Source: MPNP01 sp965221445
Lineage (GTDB): Bacteria > Pseudomonadota > Alphaproteobacteria > Rhodobacterales > Rhodobacteraceae
Direction: 5' to 3'
NCBI GenBank assembly: GCA_965221445.1
Contig: CBDCSF010000013.1
Location: 1,798,001 to 1,862,000 of the forward strand
Length of the DNA stretch: 64,000 bases
The notes under the pieces: generated by a model
What the model was told of the DNA's origin: nothing
What the model saw: only the letters and a program-made list of their open reading frames with translations
Databases searched by the model: none
Position numbers and translations under genes: made by a program
In this document: positions 52,357-61,554 of the stretch, one piece after another
How the letters are laid out: each line of letters starts with the position of its first letter
Numbering within the stretch: the first letter of the stretch is position 1

Positions 52357-52854
52357 ATTATGAAGAATATGTCCCTGATAGGGGGAACATTGTGTGGTAG
52401 GAATTTAATCCGCAAGCGGGACGGCAGCCCGCTCTATTTCTAAGTGCACAAAAATTTAACATGCGAAGCAGTTTTTGCGCTGGTTTGCCCCATCACATCA
52501 AGAATTCGTGGTTATCCCTTTGAAATTAAGCTTCCTTCGTCCGATACTATCACTGGTGCTGTACTCTCGGATCAAATTAGGAGTCTTGATTGGCTGGCAC
52601 GATACGCAAAATTTGTAGGAAGAGTTTCGGCACAAACCCTGTCAGATGTACAAGAGAAAATCAGTATCATCATGTTCCCAAACAGTTCAGAACTGACCCT
52701 AATAATAAAGATTGAAGAGCTTCTCGGTTCAATAAATAAGTTTGCCTCTATGTTCGAGTTGGTTTTTGATAAAAATTGGGAGGGCCATGATGACTTGAAA
52801 AGTTCATATCAAAGCCTCCTCCGCAATTTGGATAGATACAGTTTGGATATATAA
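52353..52854 (+). pseudogene. mazF: Broken MazF-type toxin gene
   Basis: Overlapping the mazE stop, a MazF-like frame begins VNYEEYVPDRGNIVW and hits an in-frame TAG at 52398-52400, then continues EFNPQAG-RQPALFLS with a few codons missing, and shifts frame around 52460-52480 to ALVCPITSRIRGYPFEI and LDWLARYAKFVGRVSAQTL. The MazF signature parts are all there, but not in one frame. A GTG at 52444 starts a 136-residue frame lacking the N-terminal third, with a 50-residue non-MazF tail. It is most likely non-functional. Confidence 0.85.
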
Positions 52855-52972
52855 ATGCTAGTGCTTTTTGTTCAATTCCAAATACGACAATTTGGAAGTT
52901 CTGCGTCGGAAATAAATTAAAAATCCTCTAATTGAATTATAAATTACCTAATTCCCAAGGTCTTATCAGCCT

Positions 52973-53581
52973 ATGAGTTCTGAACAAGAAAATTTGCGTG
53001 GTTTTATTATCCACAAGCAATATTTGTCATTGGAGAGGCAACTTGAACTTGTGGATTGTGTTAGAGGTATCGTCCGGCAGGCACCATTACACAACTTGAA
53101 AACACCCTTCGGTAAGAATTTGTCAGTGAAAATGACATCGGCTGGAAACTGTGGATGGTTTAGTGATAGCAAGGGGTATCGGTATGAACCTAAACAGCCT
53201 TCCGGGAACCCTTGGCCCCAAATCCCTCCTTTAATTCTGGAAATTTGGACGGAGTTAGTTTCAACTGAAAGGGAACCAGATACCTGTTTGGTGAATTATT
53301 ATGAATCCAAAGCCAAAATGGGACTTCACCAGGACCGGGACGAAGAAGATTTTTCATGGCCAGTGTTATCAATTTCTCTAGGGGATGATGCTCTGTTTCG
53401 AATGGGCAACACATATCGGGGAGGCAAAACTGAATCTATCTGGTTGCATTCAGGTGATGTAGTAATAATGGGAGGTGTTGCCAGATTATGTTATCATGGT
53501 ATAGACCGGATAAAATTTGGTTCTTCCGATTTGCTAAAACAATCCGGTAGAATAAATTTGACACTTCGGGTGGTTTCTTGA
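52973..53581 (+). CDS. alkB: AlkB-type 2-oxoglutarate/iron DNA oxidative demethylase
   Basis: AlkB removes 1-methyladenine and 3-methylcytosine lesions by oxidation. The 202-residue protein has the iron ligands HxD (H119, D121 in GLHQDRDEED), the third His in LCYHGIDRI and the 2-oxoglutarate-binding Arg region in RINLTLR. NYYESKAKMGLHQD and DDALFRMGN match the family. A decayed partial copy lies 1.2 kb upstream with mazE and broken mazF between the copies. Confidence 0.93.
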   Translation: MSSEQENLRGFIIHKQYLSLERQLELVDCVRGIVRQAPLHNLKTPFGKNLSVKMTSAGNCGWFSDSKGYRYEPKQPSGNPWPQIPPLILEIWTELVSTEREPDTCLVNYYESKAKMGLHQDRDEEDFSWPVLSISLGDDALFRMGNTYRGGKTESIWLHSGDVVIMGGVARLCYHGIDRIKFGSSDLLKQSGRINLTLRVVS

Positions 53582-53651
53582 GAAGAGTGTAATATAAATG
53601 TTTGGTTTGTCAGCTTTTCTTGTAAAACAATGATTTTTATCGAGATGATCC

Positions 53652-54449
53652 ATGATTTCGAAGAAACAGATAGGTAATTTGGTTTCTCTAGCCGTTTTGG
53701 CAAGTCAAAGAGTCAACGAACTGCGAAACAGGGATTCGCTTGACGTTAGTTATAAAAGTGACAATAGCCCGGTCTCATCTGCAGATATCGAAGCCAATGA
53801 AATTATTGTAGCGGGGCTAACCAAAGTTTTTCCGGGAATTCCGATTGTAAGTGAAGAACTACCTGAAAGCCATACTATAAAAAGTAATCGTTTTTTTCTT
53901 ATTGATCCACTTGATGGGACAAGAGTTTTTTTGAGGGGTGAGGAAGAATTCACAGTAAATATCGCCTTGATTGAAAATTTTGTACCTGTGATTGGTATTC
54001 TTGCAGCTCCTGCTTTGGATCAAATGTATTTCAACATTCCCGGAGAAGGTGTCTATTTTGGACGGTGCTTTGGAGATAATGTCAATTTTGAACTCGCAAA
54101 ATCCCCTGATAGACAAATCAATGGAAACAATAAATACAGAGTTCTCCTCTCAAAGGCTTTTCCGTCCAGCAAAGAAGAACAATTGGTCAAGGACTATCAG
54201 CCATACCGAACCAATTGTATTTCGTCCTCAATAAAATTTGCTTATCTTTCAGTTGGCAAGGGAGAGCTTTATCCAAGGTTTCATCCAACAAAGGAGTGGG
54301 ACACCGCTGCAGGGCATGCGTTACTTTTGGCCAATGGGGGTTCCATGATAGAAATTCCCTCGAAAAAACCCCTCCTCTATGGTAAGGAAAACTATTGGAA
54401 CCCGCCCTTCCTAGCAGTAGCGAAAGGAATACCTGTCCATTGCAAGTAG
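53652..54449 (+). CDS. cysQ: 3'(2'),5'-bisphosphate nucleotidase CysQ
   Basis: A 265-residue inositol-monophosphatase-fold enzyme removing the 3' phosphate of PAP, a by-product of sulfate assimilation. Metal-binding motifs are SEELPES and DPLDGTRVFLRG, then EWDTAAGHALLLANGG. Segment PVSSADIEANEII is typical of CysQ. It overlaps the start of kdsB. No other sulfate assimilation gene is in the window. Confidence 0.92.
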   Translation: MISKKQIGNLVSLAVLASQRVNELRNRDSLDVSYKSDNSPVSSADIEANEIIVAGLTKVFPGIPIVSEELPESHTIKSNRFFLIDPLDGTRVFLRGEEEFTVNIALIENFVPVIGILAAPALDQMYFNIPGEGVYFGRCFGDNVNFELAKSPDRQINGNNKYRVLLSKAFPSSKEEQLVKDYQPYRTNCISSSIKFAYLSVGKGELYPRFHPTKEWDTAAGHALLLANGGSMIEIPSKKPLLYGKENYWNPPFLAVAKGIPVHCK

Positions 54450-55240
54450 CCATTGTTGTTCCAGCACGATATTCTTCAAGCCGTTTCCCCGGCAAACCCC
54501 TTTTTCCCTTAAAAGGCGTATCTGGTATTGAAAAATCGCTCATACACAGGACATGGGAAGCCACTTCTAAAGTCAAGGGGGCTGATTTGGTTGTAATTGC
54601 TACGGATGATCAGAGGATTGTGGATGAAGTCCATTCTTTTGGTGGAGAAGCGCTTCTTACTTCTTCAAATTGTAATAATGGAACAGAGCGATGTGCTGAG
54701 GCCCTCCAAAAATTGGATTACCAATATGATATTGTTGTCAATGTCCAGGGAGACACACCACTTAGCCCACCGGAATTCGTTGAAAGCATAATCAAGGCTT
54801 TATCCCATGACAGCAAGGCACAAGTTGCAACTCCTGTCCTGAGATGTGATGGAGCAATTCTTACAAGATATAAAATGGATCGAAAAAATGATCGCGTCGG
54901 GGGTACAACTGTCGTTTTCGGACCGGAAGGTAAGGCTCTTTATTTTTCGAAAGAGGTTATCCCTTGGTGTGACAGGGAATATCGTGCAACGGAATTAACT
55001 CCTGTCTACCACCATGTGGGCATTTATGCGTATAAAAAAGAAGCACTGGGGTGGTACTCACGGACCAAATCCAGTAAGCTGGAAAAACTGGAGGGCTTGG
55101 AACAGTTGCGTTTTCTGGAAGGGGGCATTCCAATCAGCTGCATTGAAGTTGAAGCCAGCGGGAGGTTGTTTTGGGAACTTAACAATCCCTCTGACATTGA
55201 GTATGTTGAAGAAGGGCTTAAAGCCCAACAGATAGAATAG
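54440..55240 (+). CDS. kdsB: 3-deoxy-manno-octulosonate cytidylyltransferase (KdsB)
   Basis: KdsB activates KDO as CMP-KDO for lipopolysaccharide. The protein begins QVAIVVPARYSSSRFPGKPL, the CTP-binding loop, with later VVNVQGDTPL, NGTERCAEAL and KLEKLEGLEQLRFLE. I take the TTG at 54440, which places the start exactly where the family begins and overlaps the cysQ stop by ten bases; an upstream TTG at 54395 would add 15 residues. Its presence shows an LPS-bearing cell. Confidence 0.92.
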   Translation: MQVAIVVPARYSSSRFPGKPLFPLKGVSGIEKSLIHRTWEATSKVKGADLVVIATDDQRIVDEVHSFGGEALLTSSNCNNGTERCAEALQKLDYQYDIVVNVQGDTPLSPPEFVESIIKALSHDSKAQVATPVLRCDGAILTRYKMDRKNDRVGGTTVVFGPEGKALYFSKEVIPWCDREYRATELTPVYHHVGIYAYKKEALGWYSRTKSSKLEKLEGLEQLRFLEGGIPISCIEVEASGRLFWELNNPSDIEYVEEGLKAQQIE

Positions 55241-55296
55241 TTCTTTTGGATAATCGTTGAATCTAGATACCTAGTCGTACAAGTACATTAATACGA

Positions 55297-56202
55297 ATGG
55301 TTAAAGTTGCTGTTTTGGTTACAGACAAAAACTGGTTTGAGTTTTTGCGGAATGAAAAGGATATTAAAGAGGTAAATTTTTGGAATCCTTCAGGTTCAGG
55401 GTTTACAAATCTTGTGCGGGGAGAACTCGTTCTGTTCAAACTAAAAGCCCCTGTGAACATGATTGCTGGTGGCGGCATATTCACGAGTTTTGAAAAACTT
55501 CCTTGGAAATTAGCTTGGGATACTTTCCGTCGGGGTAATGGTGCGGAATCTGCAGAGAAATTTCATAATCTATTGCTACCATTTCTAACAAATAATAACT
55601 CTGGGTTCATTGGGTGTACAATCCTTTCCAATCCTTTTTTCTTTCCAGATGATTGTTTTCTTGACCAACCAACAGACTGGTCTTCAAGTATTGTCCGTGG
55701 CAAGTATTACGATACTTCAAAGCAACTTGGCTTGAAGCTTTGGGACGATGTACAACCTTTTCTCTGGCCAGAAACGGAAACAAACCATGACCGCTTTGGA
55801 AAACCTCAACTAATACTTCCCAGAATTGGACAGGGTGGTTTTCGATCACTTATTAGAACGAACTATAATTATAGGTGTGCTGTTACGAAGGAACGGACTC
55901 TTCCTGTGCTGGAAGCAGCACATATCAAACCATATAGCCAAGGTGGGTCCCATGATCCTTCAAATGGTATATTGTTCCGGAGTGACATACACAAACTCTT
56001 TGATGAAGGTTACGTGACCGTCACACCCGAATTTAAGTTTGAAGTAAGCCAAAGTATACGTGAAGAATTTCAGAACGGTAGAGAATATTATGCCTTGCAC
56101 GGTAGGGATATCTTTGTACCAAGTGACATTAAACAAACTCCTCCTGATCTCCATTTACTGGAATGGCATAACGAAAATTGCTTCAAAGATAATCGACAGT
56201 AA
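55297..56202 (+). CDS. HNH endonuclease, restriction-like
   Basis: A 301-residue protein whose C-terminal part is an HNH nuclease: RCAVTKERTLPVLEAAHIKPYSQGGSHDPSNGILFRSDIHKLFDEGY has the His/Asn/His layout. The N-terminal about 150 residues (NFWNPSGSGFTNLVRGELVLFKLKAP) resemble the region found before such nucleases in putative restriction endonucleases. No methyltransferase is adjacent. Activity on modified DNA is possible but unproved. Confidence 0.85.
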   Translation: MVKVAVLVTDKNWFEFLRNEKDIKEVNFWNPSGSGFTNLVRGELVLFKLKAPVNMIAGGGIFTSFEKLPWKLAWDTFRRGNGAESAEKFHNLLLPFLTNNNSGFIGCTILSNPFFFPDDCFLDQPTDWSSSIVRGKYYDTSKQLGLKLWDDVQPFLWPETETNHDRFGKPQLILPRIGQGGFRSLIRTNYNYRCAVTKERTLPVLEAAHIKPYSQGGSHDPSNGILFRSDIHKLFDEGYVTVTPEFKFEVSQSIREEFQNGREYYALHGRDIFVPSDIKQTPPDLHLLEWHNENCFKDNRQ

Positions 56203-56355
56203 TGTCCGAGAATCGATTTGGTCTGAAATTTATTTCAAAGGAATCCCCTGGTTACCCCGTATAAGTCTTAAGAAAATAGTTTTGAGCCTGTACTAATTGG
56301 TGCCAACGCTCCTTTCTAAAATCAAGACGGTGCCCTTGTAAGTGAAATATAAATT

Positions 56356-56898
56356 ATGGAAGAAGTTAAATACAAAACTCAAATGTGGGTGAAAATCCTG
56401 CTTCTCATATCACTCTGTTTAAATATGATCATCGTTGGCCTTGCCATCGGTGCAGCGTACAAGTGGGCCACGTTTGGACCCGTTCCGATTCATCAGTATT
56501 TCGGTTCTGTAGGGCTTGGAGGTTTTTCAGGATCATTTGGAGAAGGTGACAGGAACCAGCTCAGGTTAAAACTAGCAGACCGAAAGGGAAATTTCGAAAA
56601 ACATCTGAGGAATTCAAAGCAGGAATTTGAAAACCTGATAACAATTCTCTCATCGGATGGTTTTAATAAAAATTCTCTAGACGAGCATTTTGCCAATCAA
56701 AGACTCCTATGGTTAGAAAGAATGGAAGCCGCTCACTCCCTGCTTTCTACACATATTGCAGAAATGACGCCGGAAGAGAGGGTGGTTCTAGCAGAAAAAT
56801 TACAAAGGGGATTCTCTCATGGTAAAGGCAGGCAGTTTGAAAGAGGTTCAAAGCATAAAAAAGATGCCCATAAAGAGTACTTTTGGAAATTTTGGTAG
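56356..56898 (+). CDS. Membrane-anchored metal-resistance-type (CpxP-like) protein
   Basis: A 180-residue protein with one N-terminal span (WVKILLLISLCLNMIIVGLAIGAAY, about residues 11-35) and a helical periplasmic part rich in charged residues, including the two-helix pattern LRLKLADRKGNFEKHLRNSKQEFENLITILSSD and LLSTHIAEMTPEERVVLAEKL typical of Metal_resist/CpxP proteins. The C terminus is basic. It is flanked by non-coding spacers and has no metal-efflux partner. Confidence 0.8.
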   Translation: MEEVKYKTQMWVKILLLISLCLNMIIVGLAIGAAYKWATFGPVPIHQYFGSVGLGGFSGSFGEGDRNQLRLKLADRKGNFEKHLRNSKQEFENLITILSSDGFNKNSLDEHFANQRLLWLERMEAAHSLLSTHIAEMTPEERVVLAEKLQRGFSHGKGRQFERGSKHKKDAHKEYFWKFW

Positions 56899-57188
56899 AA
56901 AAAGCCCGATCATATAGATAGCTAATTGAATTCTTCCTGTCCTGACCCGACTTGTGATTGCCAGATAACCCCTCCCGATTATAAAAACCCATAGAACTAG
57001 TTCATTGTTGGGCCTTAAAGCCGCTTCAGTCTTTTACTAGGTAAGTGAATCTGTTATGTAGGATTTTGGAAATTATGCTTGGTCAATTATGGTAATTTTT
57101 GACCGATAGCATTATTCCACAAAATTTTACAGGTGAGGAACCAGTCGTAGGCCTTTGCCGGAGATATCAATTTACAATAGGAATCGCT

Positions 57189-58235
57189 ATGAAATTTAAC
57201 AGAATGGGGCAAACAGACCAATTTATCAGCGAATTGTGCCTTGGTACAATGACATATGGAACCCAGACACCGGAGGAGGATGCCTTTCGCCAAATGGATC
57301 TTGCGCTAGATGTTGGAATTAATATTTTTGATACCGCAGAAATGTACCCTGTAAATCCAATCAGCAAGGAAACCCAAGGTGATTCAGAGCGAATAATCGG
57401 TAGATGGTTAAAGAAATCCGGAAAAAGATCCAACATCTTAATTGCTACCAAAGTCGCCGGTGATGGTATGAAACTGATCCGAAACGGTGCCCCCATTTCC
57501 AGTAAAACCATACCGGAAGCTGTTGAGGCTTCTCTGAAATTACTTCAGACCGATTACATTGATCTCTATCAATTACATTGGCCTAACCGTGGTTCCTACA
57601 TGTTCCGCCAAAATTGGACCTACGACCCTACCAAGCAAAACCGGGATGAAATTCTTGACAACATGGAGGATGTGTTGCACTGCCTTGGCAGTTTGGTAAA
57701 AGAAGGTAAAATCAGGTATATTGGGCTTTCCAATGAAAGCGCCTGGGGTACATCCCAATGGCTCCGAATTGCCAACGAAAAAGGGTTGCCACGTATGGAA
57801 ATCCTTCAGAATGAATACAGTCTGTTATGCCGACTTTTTGACTTGGACCTTGGTGAATTATCCCATAACGATAATGTGGGATTGTTGGCTTACTCTCCCT
57901 TGGCGGCTGGCTTGTTAACTGGAAAATACCAAGGGGGAACAAAAGTTCCTGCTGGTTCAAGAATGTCTCTCGTTGCCAACATGGGCGGAAGAGCAACACC
58001 ACGTGTCTGGCCTGCTATAGAAGCTTATGGGAAAATTGCCAAAAAGTATGGGATAGATCTTCCCCACATGGCCTTAGCATGGTGTCGATACAGGTATTTT
58101 ATGGCATCCGCAATATTTGGTGCCACGACATATGACCAGTTGACCTACCTCCTTGAAGCAATACAGGTCACACTACCTGACGAGTGTCTTGAGGACATTG
58201 ACTTGATTCACAAAACGCACCCCATGCCTTATTAA
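57189..58235 (+). CDS. Aldo/keto reductase (Tas/YajO-like)
   Basis: A 348-residue NADPH-dependent aldo/keto reductase. FDTAEMYP (Asp and catalytic Tyr), ILIATKVAGDG (Lys), DLYQLHWPNRG (His) and the C-terminal cofactor region GATTYDQL are in the usual order. It resembles E. coli Tas. I begin at ATG 57189 (MKFNRMGQTD) with AGGA upstream; the in-frame start at 57099 adds 30 residues with no homology. It is followed by a sulfatase on the same strand, 18 bases away. Confidence 0.92.
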   Translation: MKFNRMGQTDQFISELCLGTMTYGTQTPEEDAFRQMDLALDVGINIFDTAEMYPVNPISKETQGDSERIIGRWLKKSGKRSNILIATKVAGDGMKLIRNGAPISSKTIPEAVEASLKLLQTDYIDLYQLHWPNRGSYMFRQNWTYDPTKQNRDEILDNMEDVLHCLGSLVKEGKIRYIGLSNESAWGTSQWLRIANEKGLPRMEILQNEYSLLCRLFDLDLGELSHNDNVGLLAYSPLAAGLLTGKYQGGTKVPAGSRMSLVANMGGRATPRVWPAIEAYGKIAKKYGIDLPHMALAWCRYRYFMASAIFGATTYDQLTYLLEAIQVTLPDECLEDIDLIHKTHPMPY

Positions 58236-58253
58236 AATCAATTGGGGATAATA

Positions 58254-59816
58254 ATGACCCGTCCCAATTTTTTGTTTTTCATGACTGATCAGCAAAGGTG
58301 GGACTGGTTGGGTTGTTACAATAACCCTGTCGTCAAGACTCCCAATATTGATGCCATCGCAGAAAAAGGTACCCGGTTCGAAACCTTCTATGTTGCCTCT
58401 CCCGTTTGCATGCCCAACCGGGCGAGTTTTATGACCGGAAGAATGCCTAGCCTTCACGGATTAAGGTATAACGGATGTTATTTGCCGATGGAAGCCAATA
58501 CGTTTGTCGATGTCCTGCGAGTTGGTGGATATGAAACTGCCGCCTTTGGAAAATGTCATTTACAGCCAATGGTCAATCTCCCTCCAATCCGGGAGGATGA
58601 TGACGCATCCAACCGTTTGATTCATGAGGCATGGAAAGACCCCAAGGATGACATATACCAGGAGGAGACCGATTTGGAAACCATCAAGGGAGGTTCGGAC
58701 ATTGGAACACCCTACTATGGTTTTAATGATATCGAAGTTACGACATTGCATGGGGACAAGTTGGGTGGGGATTACCAGAAGTGGTTTAGAACAAATGTTC
58801 CTGAGTGGGAAAAATATCACGATCCTGAAAATGAGTTACCTCACAATTACACCTGTTTACAAGCATATCGAACTCCTGTTCCTGAACATCTCTACCCGAC
58901 ATCCTGGGTTGCTGACCGTGCTATAAAATTCCTTAACAAACAGTCCCAATCCGATAAACCCTTTTTTACCTTTGTCAGTTTTCCTGACCCTCATCATCCA
59001 TTTAACCCTCCTGGAAAGTATTGGGGGATGTATTCACCTGATGATTTTGACATTGACCTGCCATTTTCAGCCCACAAAAATCCCACACCGCCCATGCAAT
59101 GGCTTGAGTACAACTATTTTACCGGAGGCAGACAATTAACCGGGCAAACTGTCTCCATGGTCGATGATCGATCGGTCCGTGAAATAAAGGCTCTAACTTC
59201 TGGAATGGTTACCTGTATTGATGACGCTGTTGGAAGAGTGTTGAATGCACTTAAAGCAAACGGCCTATACGAAAATACAGTCATTTGTTTTAATTCTGAC
59301 CACGGCGATTATTTGGGAGATTATAACTTCATTCTGAAAGGCTTGATGCCCTTCAGGAGCATAACCCAGGTACCAATGATCTGGTCTGATCCTGAGTCTA
59401 GAGAAGGAAAGGTTACAGAACATCTTGGTTCCACCATTGACCTTGCTACAACTATTATCGAACGGTCCGGCTTTCAGTCATATTTTGGAATTCAGGGAAT
59501 CAGTCTCCTCCCAACGATATTCAATAGCCGGTCAGTCAGGGACGACGTATTAATTGAATTTAACGATGGGGCTAGTAAATTGGGTTTTAAAACACCCGCC
59601 AGAGTCAGGGCCCTTGTGGACGCCAAATGGCGTTATACAATTTATGCCAATGAAAATTGGGGGGAACTGTATGATCTGGAAAGTGATCCGGATGAGACTA
59701 ACAATCTCTGGGATGATCCCGAGACCAAAAATATAAGAATGCAGTATTCCGAAAGATTGAATCACCAACTGACCAATCAAATGGACGAAAGCCCCCGATC
59801 AACAAGGTTGGCCTAA
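58254..59816 (+). CDS. Type I (formylglycine) sulfatase
   Basis: A 520-residue sulfatase of the alkaline phosphatase superfamily. FFMTDQQRWDWLG carries metal-binding Asp residues, and the active-site cysteine Cys52 lies in VCMPNRASFMTGR, the CxPxR motif oxidised to formylglycine. FNSDHGDYLGDYN is the second metal site, and LYDLESDPDETNNL the conserved C-terminal end. There is no signal peptide, so it is cytoplasmic. Substrate unknown; choline sulfate or sugar sulfates are possible. No maturation enzyme is in the window. Confidence 0.92.
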   Translation: MTRPNFLFFMTDQQRWDWLGCYNNPVVKTPNIDAIAEKGTRFETFYVASPVCMPNRASFMTGRMPSLHGLRYNGCYLPMEANTFVDVLRVGGYETAAFGKCHLQPMVNLPPIREDDDASNRLIHEAWKDPKDDIYQEETDLETIKGGSDIGTPYYGFNDIEVTTLHGDKLGGDYQKWFRTNVPEWEKYHDPENELPHNYTCLQAYRTPVPEHLYPTSWVADRAIKFLNKQSQSDKPFFTFVSFPDPHHPFNPPGKYWGMYSPDDFDIDLPFSAHKNPTPPMQWLEYNYFTGGRQLTGQTVSMVDDRSVREIKALTSGMVTCIDDAVGRVLNALKANGLYENTVICFNSDHGDYLGDYNFILKGLMPFRSITQVPMIWSDPESREGKVTEHLGSTIDLATTIIERSGFQSYFGIQGISLLPTIFNSRSVRDDVLIEFNDGASKLGFKTPARVRALVDAKWRYTIYANENWGELYDLESDPDETNNLWDDPETKNIRMQYSERLNHQLTNQMDESPRSTRLA

Positions 59817-59832
59817 AAACAACCCACAAAGT

Positions 59833-60438
59833 ATGAGTACGAATAGTAGGTACATAATGGACAGTAAAATACTAAATCATTTATTTCTTGAGGCCAGATC
59901 CCATAAATTTTTCCTGGACAAACCGGTAAGCAGGGAAACCCTTGAAAAGGTCTATTCTTTGGCAAGGATGGCACCAACAGCATGGAATACATGTCCAATG
60001 CGTGTTACTTTCATCAGTTCACCTGAAGCGAAAGAAAGACTGTTGTCGGCCTTGTCACCTGGAAATGTGGACAAAACCAAATCTGCTCCCGTAACTGCCA
60101 TAGTGGCCATTGACATGGATTTTCCCAGCAAATTGGATCTCCTTGCACCACCGATGGCTGGAAATTCTGTTTTCTCAAATATGCCAGAAAAGGGGTTTCA
60201 GCAATTCATATACCGCAATGCAACCCTTCAGGCAGGATTTCTTATCATCGCCGCCAGGGCATGTGAATTGGATTGCGGACCCATGTCAGGCTTCAATAAT
60301 GCCTTGGTCGATGAGTTGTTTTTTGAAGGTACCAGTTGGAAATCCAATTTTTTGATAAACCTGGGTTATGGAAGTGGCGAAAACCTTCCTCCAAGGGCCC
60401 CACGTCTTCCTTTCGAGGATGCCTGTACAATTCTTTGA
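59833..60438 (+). CDS. rutE: Nitroreductase-family flavoprotein, RutE-like (malonic semialdehyde reductase)
   Basis: A 201-residue FMN protein closely matching RutE/YdfI, with APTAWNTCPMRVTFI, RNATLQAGFLIIAARACELDCGPMSGFNN and NFLINLGYGSG. In uracil catabolism RutE reduces malonic semialdehyde. No other rut genes are seen, so here it may have another reductive or detoxifying job. A second ATG at 59857 is an alternative start. Confidence 0.86.
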   Translation: MSTNSRYIMDSKILNHLFLEARSHKFFLDKPVSRETLEKVYSLARMAPTAWNTCPMRVTFISSPEAKERLLSALSPGNVDKTKSAPVTAIVAIDMDFPSKLDLLAPPMAGNSVFSNMPEKGFQQFIYRNATLQAGFLIIAARACELDCGPMSGFNNALVDELFFEGTSWKSNFLINLGYGSGENLPPRAPRLPFEDACTIL

Positions 60439-60458
60439 TTTTGTACTAACCCTTAGAA

Positions 60459-61523
60459 ATGATGAGTTTGGCTCGTTTAAAAATCATCGTCGAGATCGGT
60501 TTTCTCCTGATTGTTGGGGGAATCAGCGGTTACGTTGCAAGTCTATTGCATTTACCCCTACCTTACCTGGTGGGCAGTCTGACAACAACTGCTACCTATG
60601 CAATCCTGATTACCCATTATCAAGATAGAAAAATACCATTCTCCAGAAACGCACGCTGGGGTTTCATGGCAGTTATAGGAGTCATGATTGGTGCTGGTTT
60701 TGATAAAACCGCACTGGACCTGTTACCCAAATTGTGGGTATCAATTTTAGGGATTCTTGTTTTCGTACTCCTTATCCAATTTGTTGGATATCATTTTTTT
60801 CGTTATGTTGGAAAATACGATGTCCCAACAGCAACTTTTGCAGCCTTGCCGGGTGGTTTGATCGAATCAATAGAAATGGGGGTTCGGGCTGGGGGTGATA
60901 TCAGAATATTATCTGTTCAACATTTCTCCAGAATTATCATGGTGGTGTTAATCGTACCATTTGCTTTTTATATCTGGTCGGGTGAAACGGTTGGAAGTGC
61001 TGCCGGACAAAAAATATCAGAGGTGGCTTGGGGACCGGAAGATGTTGTCTTGATCCTATGCCTTACTGGTGTTGGCATCTTTATTGGCAAAATCCTCAGG
61101 TTTCCTGCTTATCACATTATTGGGCCTCTGGTTGTAAGTTCTGTAATTCATGCACTTGGTATCCTCAATATATCCTCTCCGGCATGGTTGCTCTCTATTT
61201 CACAATTGGTCATTGGAGTCGGTCTGGGAGTTACTTTTTCTGGTATTACACTCCAGATTCTGATGAAAACTTTTGGTTTGGGGTTCCTGTTTGTTTCATT
61301 TTCACTTGGGGTTGGTTTGGGGTTCGCCTGGTGGTTGTCTCAATTCCTTCCCTTGCCGACAGAGGACCTGTTTATCTGCTTTGCGATCGGTGGTGTAGCT
61401 GAAATGGGGCTTATAGCCCTCAGCCTTGGAGTAAATCCTGTGATTGTTGCTACACATCACCTGTTCAGGATAGGTTTTACTGTTATGGTGGCAAAACTTT
61501 ATTATAAGAGATTAAACCGTTAA
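60459..61523 (+). CDS. AbrB-family membrane protein (putative transporter)
   Basis: A 354-residue integral membrane protein of the AbrB duplication family, with two repeated halves and about ten hydrophobic spans; LHLPLPYLVGSL and FPAYHIIGPLVVSS are the repeat starts. Despite the name it is unrelated to the AbrB DNA-binding regulator. Some members are annotated ammonia monooxygenase or transporter; function is not known. It follows rutE by 20 bases. Confidence 0.85.
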   Translation: MMSLARLKIIVEIGFLLIVGGISGYVASLLHLPLPYLVGSLTTTATYAILITHYQDRKIPFSRNARWGFMAVIGVMIGAGFDKTALDLLPKLWVSILGILVFVLLIQFVGYHFFRYVGKYDVPTATFAALPGGLIESIEMGVRAGGDIRILSVQHFSRIIMVVLIVPFAFYIWSGETVGSAAGQKISEVAWGPEDVVLILCLTGVGIFIGKILRFPAYHIIGPLVVSSVIHALGILNISSPAWLLSISQLVIGVGLGVTFSGITLQILMKTFGLGFLFVSFSLGVGLGFAWWLSQFLPLPTEDLFICFAIGGVAEMGLIALSLGVNPVIVATHHLFRIGFTVMVAKLYYKRLNR

Positions 61524-61554
61524 ACCTTGGAATTCCAAAAATAAGGACCTATCC

